A stretch of DNA of 10,138 nt, from NCBI GenBank assembly GCA_023135745.1, contig JAGLSM010000037.1:1-10138 (forward strand), in the 5' to 3' direction. Both the position numbers and the translations under genes were made by a program. This document shows, piece by piece, positions 6,519 through 10,138 of the stretch. Positions within the stretch are counted from its first letter, which is position 1. The number at the start of each line of letters is the position of its first letter. The notes beneath the pieces are model-generated. The model had not been told where the DNA came from, searched no databases, and saw nothing but the letters and a program-made list of their open reading frames with translations. Source of the DNA: Spirochaetota bacterium. Lineage in GTDB: Bacteria; Spirochaetota; JAGLSM01.

Positions 6519-7544
6519 TTAAGGTATTGGATTGTTTCTATGGTATTGGAGTTCGTTGAATTTTTCACCGCATTTCCTGTAGATTGCTTTAACAAGCTCC
6601 TTTCGGCATATATGACAAAAAGGGCTTTCAATATCCCTCATCTTACAGTGTTTTTGAGGGCGGTAAACACCCTTTGCGTGGTAATAAGCGCCTTCAAATG
6701 CGCCAATAATGCCGGAAGCTTTTGGATGCATACGCAGGAAAATATTCCATTTAATCTTTCTGAGTATATCGGTTGTATCTACATTAGGTTTTGATTTAAT
6801 ATCATCAATACTATAATTATCCGCGATTGCTTTATCGACATATTCATCCGCCAGATTTGCGATTGAGTGTCCGATTTCATGAAGGGCAATTTGGATTCCT
6901 GACTTATTATCCGCTGAGTAGGAAAGAATCGGGATTATTTTTACTTTACCGTTTAATACTGCTTTTATTCGTGAACCGGACCCGCCGTATTTTTTGGAAT
7001 TTACCATGACAATTAATAAATCACATTCCGGAGCATTTAAAATATGCCTTATTATTTGGTTTGTATTTCTTGTAACTAGCAGGCGTTTAATTCCATAACA
7101 TCCATATGCTGAGTTGAATACAGTATTTACCGTGTCCTTGACTGATGGATCTGCGCCTCTTTCTATAGAAACGCTTCTTATCCTGTAAATATTGAATTTA
7201 TTTTTATAGTTTTTAAAGGGAAGCGTGGTAAAAAATATTTTTAAAAAATCTTTCGAATGCTTCTCAAAAGATCCTCCCTTTAAATTATCATTTTGTGTAT
7301 AACCATCTCCAATGATTGCTATATCAAATCTGTTTTTAGGACTGCCGTTATTCAGCATATGGGTTAGTTTGAAACTAATTGAGCTATATTGAGGTTTGTC
7401 TTTTTTCAAATAATTGCGGGTGATTCTCTTGCCTGATAATTTTTCAGGCGGAACAGAGAAGGGAATTGTGTTTTTAGTGAAGTTGAATAATGCAATTGAT
7501 GGAATAAAAAATGTTAAAATAAAAATAGCAGAAAGTATTTTCAT
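6519..7544 (-). CDS. M64-family (IgA peptidase-like) zinc metallopeptidase, exported
   Basis: A 341-residue protein from the chosen start, MKILSAIFILTFFIPSIALFNF, a signal peptide or signal anchor. The core begins 'RFDIAIIGDGYT' (72-83), the usual opening of M64 domains. The zinc site is 'HEIGHSIANLADEY' (222-235), giving HExxH plus the M64-typical LADEY. A C-terminal cysteine cluster reads 'CKMRDIESPFCHICRKEL', also family-typical. It should be a periplasmic or secreted endopeptidase; the substrate is unknown and cleavage of IgA should not be assumed. The open frame extends to 7703, but that extension runs through a terminator and tRNA-Gln, so it is not real. ATG 7544 has a weak GGA 7 bases upstream; ATG 7556 (MDEFMKIL) is the alternative. 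No strong promoter lies between the terminator and this start, so readthrough from the tRNA is possible. Confidence 0.87.
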   Translation of the reverse strand: MKILSAIFILTFFIPSIALFNFTKNTIPFSVPPEKLSGKRITRNYLKKDKPQYSSISFKLTHMLNNGSPKNRFDIAIIGDGYTQNDNLKGGSFEKHSKDFLKIFFTTLPFKNYKNKFNIYRIRSVSIERGADPSVKDTVNTVFNSAYGCYGIKRLLVTRNTNQIIRHILNAPECDLLIVMVNSKKYGGSGSRIKAVLNGKVKIIPILSYSADNKSGIQIALHEIGHSIANLADEYVDKAIADNYSIDDIKSKPNVDTTDILRKIKWNIFLRMHPKASGIIGAFEGAYYHAKGVYRPQKHCKMRDIESPFCHICRKELVKAIYRKCGEKFNELQYHRNNPIP

Positions 7545-7592
7545 AAATTCATCCATTGTTAAAATTAAAATACTTGTAAATAAAAGTCCCAT

Positions 7593-7629
7593 AAAAAAAG
7601 GAACCATCCAATATAAACCGGATGATTCC
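7593..7629 (-). terminator. Intrinsic terminator of tRNA-Gln
   Basis: On the minus strand GGAATCATCC (7629-7620) pairs with GGATGGTTCC (7609-7600), ten pairs with one G-T wobble and a 10-base loop. Seven Ts (7599-7593) follow directly. It begins two bases after the tRNA's last templated base, and separates the tRNA from the peptidase gene. Confidence 0.85.
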
Positions 7630-7631
7630 TG

Positions 7632-7702
7632 TTGCCGAGGAAGGGCTCGAACCCTCAAAGACGAGACCAAAACCCGTTGTGTTACCATTACACCACCCGG
7701 CA
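7632..7702 (-). tRNA. tRNA-Gln (anticodon UUG)
   Basis: The minus strand folds as a 71-nt cloverleaf. The acceptor is TGCCGGG with CTCGGCA (one G-T pair). The D arm is GTGT/ACAC, with a 7-base loop that includes GG. The anticodon stem is ACGGG/CTCGT with loop TTTTGGT, giving anticodon TTG. A four-base variable region follows, then the T arm GAGGG/CCTTC with loop TTCGAGC. The discriminator base is A, and CCA is not encoded (CAG follows), so a CCA-adding enzyme is needed. It has its own promoter and terminator. Confidence 0.95.
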
Positions 7703-7712
7703 AGACTGGATA

Positions 7713-7741
7713 AAATTAATTAAAACCCCGAGTATAGTCAA
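7713..7741 (-). promoter_or_regulatory. Probable sigma70 promoter for tRNA-Gln
   Basis: TTGACT (7741-7736) and TAATTT (7718-7713) are 17 bases apart on the minus strand. This would start transcription a few bases before the tRNA 5' end at 7702. The -35 is strong and the -10 is mediocre. Confidence 0.5.
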
Positions 7742-7787
7742 GAATATCCCCGGTTATACATCAGAGGTTAGAAAATTCCGGAAAAGG

Positions 7788-7809
7788 GAACAAAAAGAAT
7801 TTTTTGTTC
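7788..7809. repeat. Short AT-rich inverted repeat beside MITE copy B
   Basis: GAACAAAAA (7788-7796) and TTTTTGTTC (7801-7809) form a 9-bp stem with a 4-base loop, 12 bases inside of MITE copy B. No role is evident. Confidence 0.4.
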
Positions 7810-7821
7810 AGAGTCACATCA

Positions 7822-7966
7822 GTTGCAGAACCTAATTTTTTTGAAAAATGCACTGTTTGAGTAACTAAAACTTTGATTGCATAAAAATTTTACACCGTTC
7901 AAGCAGTTTCTTTGGCCAATTAATATAGTACGAGTTTGCATTTTCAAAAAAATTAGGTTCTGCAAC
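7822..7966 (-). mobile_element. MITE-like element, copy B (inverted relative to copy A)
   Basis: A 145-bp element whose reverse complement aligns with copy A end to end. The same GTTGCAGAACCT termini, T-tracts and subterminal AAACTCGTA and ACTCAAACAGTGCAT blocks recur, with a divergent middle. Each copy keeps the same end polarity: one end is followed by TGAT in both, the other is not. The copies face each other 1.56 kb apart, around tRNA-Gln and the M64 gene. No gene or target duplication is visible. Confidence 0.82.
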
Positions 7967-7996
7967 GTCCAGCATCACAAAAGGTAAATTTTATCA

Positions 7997-8035
7997 ATCA
8001 AATGAATTTTCGCTTTTAGCGAAAATTCATTTGAT
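7997..8035. repeat. Perfect 18-bp-arm hairpin (hairpin 2)
   Basis: Arms at 7997-8014 and 8018-8035 are exact reverse complements (ATCAAATGAATTTTCGCT) around loop TTT. There is no T-run for termination. It sits 30 bases outside MITE copy B and about 10 bases before the -35 box of the following promoter, so it might insulate or bind a regulator. Its AATGAATTT core is shared with hairpin 1. Confidence 0.88.
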
Positions 8036-8045
8036 ATAAAAAGTA

Positions 8046-8073
8046 TTGCTTTATTTCAAAATTCATCTATAAT
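8046..8073 (+). promoter_or_regulatory. Sigma70-like promoter for the lipoprotein-TPR pair
   Basis: TTGCTT (8046-8051) and a perfect TATAAT (8068-8073) are separated by 16 bases. The start would be near 8080, giving a leader of about 23 bases before the ATG at 8103. Confidence 0.6.
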
Positions 8074-8102
8074 CGAAAAATAAAACATATTGGAGAACAC
8101 AA

Positions 8103-8438
8103 ATGAAAAAATTTATAGTCATTATATTAATTGCGGTATTGGTATTTTCTGCCTGCAAACAAGAAAATTATATCTTTACAAAAATCGGCAAGCCGTCGAA
8201 AACTTGGGTAGGTAAAATTTTTAAACTTAAATTCGGACCTAAAAATAATAATGATCTGAAAAATATAGAAGTTATTGTAAAAATAAAATCCGCGGTACAA
8301 ATAAAGAAATCAACGATCTGGGTTTTCCATACAGTAAAAGCTTATACTAAAAAAGGTCATGACTATTTATATTTTTCCTGGTTTGGAAGTAAGTCAAAAC
8401 CTCAGATTATTTCATGGATGGAAGCTAAAAAAATGTAG
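8103..8438 (+). CDS. Small lipoprotein of unknown function
   Basis: A 111-residue protein opening with MKKFIVIILIAVLVFSAC, a lipoprotein signal with lipobox FSAC and Cys18. The mature part of about 93 residues is basic (many Lys) and probably mostly beta strand ('IEVIVKIKSAVQI', 'STIWVFHTVKAYT', 'HDYLYFSWFG'), so it may be a small beta-sandwich. I recognise no domain family. The start is supported by GGAG 7 bases before the ATG and by the promoter just upstream. The TPR gene follows 53 bases later on the same strand, likely on the same transcript. A shared envelope role is plausible but not shown. Confidence 0.78.
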   Translation: MKKFIVIILIAVLVFSACKQENYIFTKIGKPSKTWVGKIFKLKFGPKNNNDLKNIEVIVKIKSAVQIKKSTIWVFHTVKAYTKKGHDYLYFSWFGSKSKPQIISWMEAKKM

Positions 8439-8491
8439 TTTATTTATATAAGAATCCGATAATTTAAACATAATTCAACAAGGTACTTTTA

Positions 8492-10105
8492 ATGTCAGAT
8501 AGTTCTAATTTAATAAAATCAATAAGAAAATCATTATTTTTGATTCTCCTTATTCCCTGCACGTTATTTTCAGCTGATTTAGATACAATAGGATCAAAAA
8601 ATATTTTTTTCAAAAATTTGGAAAACTTCTACAGCAAATGGGGGTATAAGCTTAAAAAAGCTTCGTATACCGGAGACTCAGTTATCCTTGAAAAACATTA
8701 TGAGTATCTTTCAAAAAAACACCCAAAGGATCTTCCCATTCACTGGAACTTAATGACTCATTATGTAAAAATGGGAAATCTGATTAAAATAAAGGAATCC
8801 ACAGAAAAGTATAGGGACGCGCTTTTCGAAAGAACTTCCTGGTACTGGAGACGTCATAATTTGTGGTATTATCTTGCAAGAAGTTATGGTTTCGATGGTA
8901 ATTATAAAAAAAGTATAAATTTTCATTTAAAAAGTTACAGGCACAATAGATACTGGACAAATAATCTTTTTTACTTATATGAAATGTACTTTAAATTAAG
9001 TAATTATAAAAAGGCAAAATATTACCTGCGCAGTTATCTACATAGAAGTAGAATTTGGTCAAATACTTTAAAATATGCTGAATCATGGGGGCATTTCTAC
9101 CTTAGAATTAATAAGCCAAAAAAGGCTTACAAAGCATATCTAAGATATTGTAAAAGACGCCCCGGTGATTTCTGGGGTTATTACAAGGTTTTTTCATTTG
9201 ATTATCTAAAAGAATCCGAAATCTTAAAATTTTCCAAAAGTTACATAAGATATTCCCGTAGAAGTATTGAAAGCCTTTATAAAATCACATCTTACTTTAT
9301 CAACTCCAAAAAATATAAACTGGCTCTAAAAATATTAAATAAATTAAAAAAATCATACAGCAGCCGTTATAGAATATTTTATTTCATGCTCATTAAAGCT
9401 GATATTTTGACAAAACTTGAATTGTATAAAAAAGCCGCAGATACTTTCATGATAATCTATAAAACAAGAAAGTCATTAAACGCCGGATTTGATGAATTAA
9501 GCTATTATATAAACAAAACCGCTGGATCTCTAATAAGAAGCCGCGAGATAAAAAGCGCGTACTTATTTATAAAAAAATATATGACATCTGATTTTTATAA
9601 TAAAGAAAAAATGTTTTTTAAGATAGAGGAATACTTTATACGGGGACAATGGGAAAAAGCATATACGATTGCTGTAAAATATTTTTCAACACCAAAACTG
9701 GACTGGAATAAACTAAACTTCAATGATCTTAAACGTCTTACAATTATCGCTGGACGTTATAAAAAAAAATCTGTCTGCCGCTTTCTCTGGGGAAAATTTA
9801 TAGAGATAAACCCCCATCCTTCATATTATCTTGAATATGCTAATTATATGAAAGAGATGAATAACCTGCAAATGGCGTATGAACTGTATAAAAAAGCCTA
9901 TAACAAAGCAGCGTATTTAAGACATATTCTTTTTGATATGGTTTACATTGCTTCAAAATTAAAATTGGAAAAAGATTTAGGCGTTTTACTCAATAAAGCA
10001 TACTGTATTTATGGAATAGAAAATGTAAAACATAATATAGATGAGAACCATCCTGATCTTTACGCCAGGATCAAAGACCTGGTATATAAAAAGCATAGTC
10101 GATAA
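8492..10105 (+). CDS. Exported TPR-repeat protein of unknown function
   Basis: A 537-residue protein with a signal peptide (about 11-28, 'IRKSLFLILLIPCTLFSA', likely cleaved before Asp29), so probably periplasmic. The rest is almost wholly helical and repeats TPR-like pairs. The clearest units are about 123-152 ('NLWYYLARSYGFDGNYKKSI'), 157-186, 194-224, 263-289 and 445-474 ('YYLEYANYMKEMNNLQMAYE'). Each has the small/aromatic spacing and an A or Y near the turn. It is unusually rich in Tyr, Trp and Lys, with Arg-Tyr patches, giving a strongly basic surface. TPR arrays scaffold protein contacts; the partner is unknown. The start has AAGG 8 bases upstream, and an in-frame stop closes the gene just before the window edge. 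Confidence 0.85.
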   Translation: MSDSSNLIKSIRKSLFLILLIPCTLFSADLDTIGSKNIFFKNLENFYSKWGYKLKKASYTGDSVILEKHYEYLSKKHPKDLPIHWNLMTHYVKMGNLIKIKESTEKYRDALFERTSWYWRRHNLWYYLARSYGFDGNYKKSINFHLKSYRHNRYWTNNLFYLYEMYFKLSNYKKAKYYLRSYLHRSRIWSNTLKYAESWGHFYLRINKPKKAYKAYLRYCKRRPGDFWGYYKVFSFDYLKESEILKFSKSYIRYSRRSIESLYKITSYFINSKKYKLALKILNKLKKSYSSRYRIFYFMLIKADILTKLELYKKAADTFMIIYKTRKSLNAGFDELSYYINKTAGSLIRSREIKSAYLFIKKYMTSDFYNKEKMFFKIEEYFIRGQWEKAYTIAVKYFSTPKLDWNKLNFNDLKRLTIIAGRYKKKSVCRFLWGKFIEINPHPSYYLEYANYMKEMNNLQMAYELYKKAYNKAAYLRHILFDMVYIASKLKLEKDLGVLLNKAYCIYGIENVKHNIDENHPDLYARIKDLVYKKHSR

Positions 10106-10138
10106 TAATTCAGGATAGTTAAATTATTTTTACTGTAT

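Noticed and set aside
7545..7703. N-terminal extension of the M64 protein beginning MPGGVMVTQR
   Set aside because: It translates tRNA-Gln and its terminator; the real signal peptide starts at 7544.
6118..7966. Repeats as a CRISPR array or composite transposon
   Set aside because: There are only two full copies, inverted, without spacers or cas genes, and no transposase lies between them, so neither label fits.

Overview
This window is AT-rich DNA from a Gram-negative-type (diderm) bacterium. Four of its predicted proteins carry N-terminal export signals ending in a lipobox cysteine or a signal peptidase I-like site. The genes are ordinary bacterial types with Shine-Dalgarno sites and sigma70-like promoters. 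The mix (thiSGH with a tyrosine-cleaving radical-SAM ThiH, an anti-sigma/anti-anti-sigma partner-switch pair, an M64 peptidase and TPR proteins) fits an anaerobic or facultative environmental bacterium, but nothing fixes the phylum and I do not name one.

Left part (1-2527). The 5' end of a peptide ABC-transporter substrate-binding lipoprotein gene runs off the left edge on the minus strand. A glycoside-hydrolase-like TIM-barrel lipoprotein gene follows on the minus strand (821-2077), with a near-consensus promoter and a palindrome in its leader. It is bracketed by two decayed genes: a histidine-kinase C-terminus on the plus strand (529-705) and a broken transposase-like gene on the minus strand (about 2305-2471). 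This suggests an island-like setting for the glycosidase.

Middle (2528-5992). A plus-strand pair encodes an RsbW-type ATPase kinase and a STAS anti-anti-sigma factor, with their stop and start overlapping. It meets, two bases apart, the convergent minus-strand operon SRPBCC protein-thiS-thiG-thiH. ThiS is the sulfur carrier, ThiG is thiazole synthase and ThiH makes dehydroglycine from tyrosine. Together they make the thiazole phosphate of thiamine; the ThiS-activating ThiF is not in the window.

Right-centre (6061-8035). A minus-strand unit of tRNA-Gln(UUG), its terminator and an M64-family zinc metallopeptidase gene is bracketed by two inverted copies of a roughly 145-bp MITE-like element. 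Each copy has a perfect long hairpin on its outer side, and a third half-copy lies inside. This nested inverted-repeat arrangement is the most unusual structure in the window.

Right end (8103-10138). A plus-strand pair of exported proteins, a 111-residue lipoprotein and a 537-residue aromatic/lysine-rich TPR protein, is preceded by a good sigma70 promoter. I see no anti-phage system, CRISPR array, prophage or clearly new enzymatic system. The novelty is in the repeats and decayed genes.
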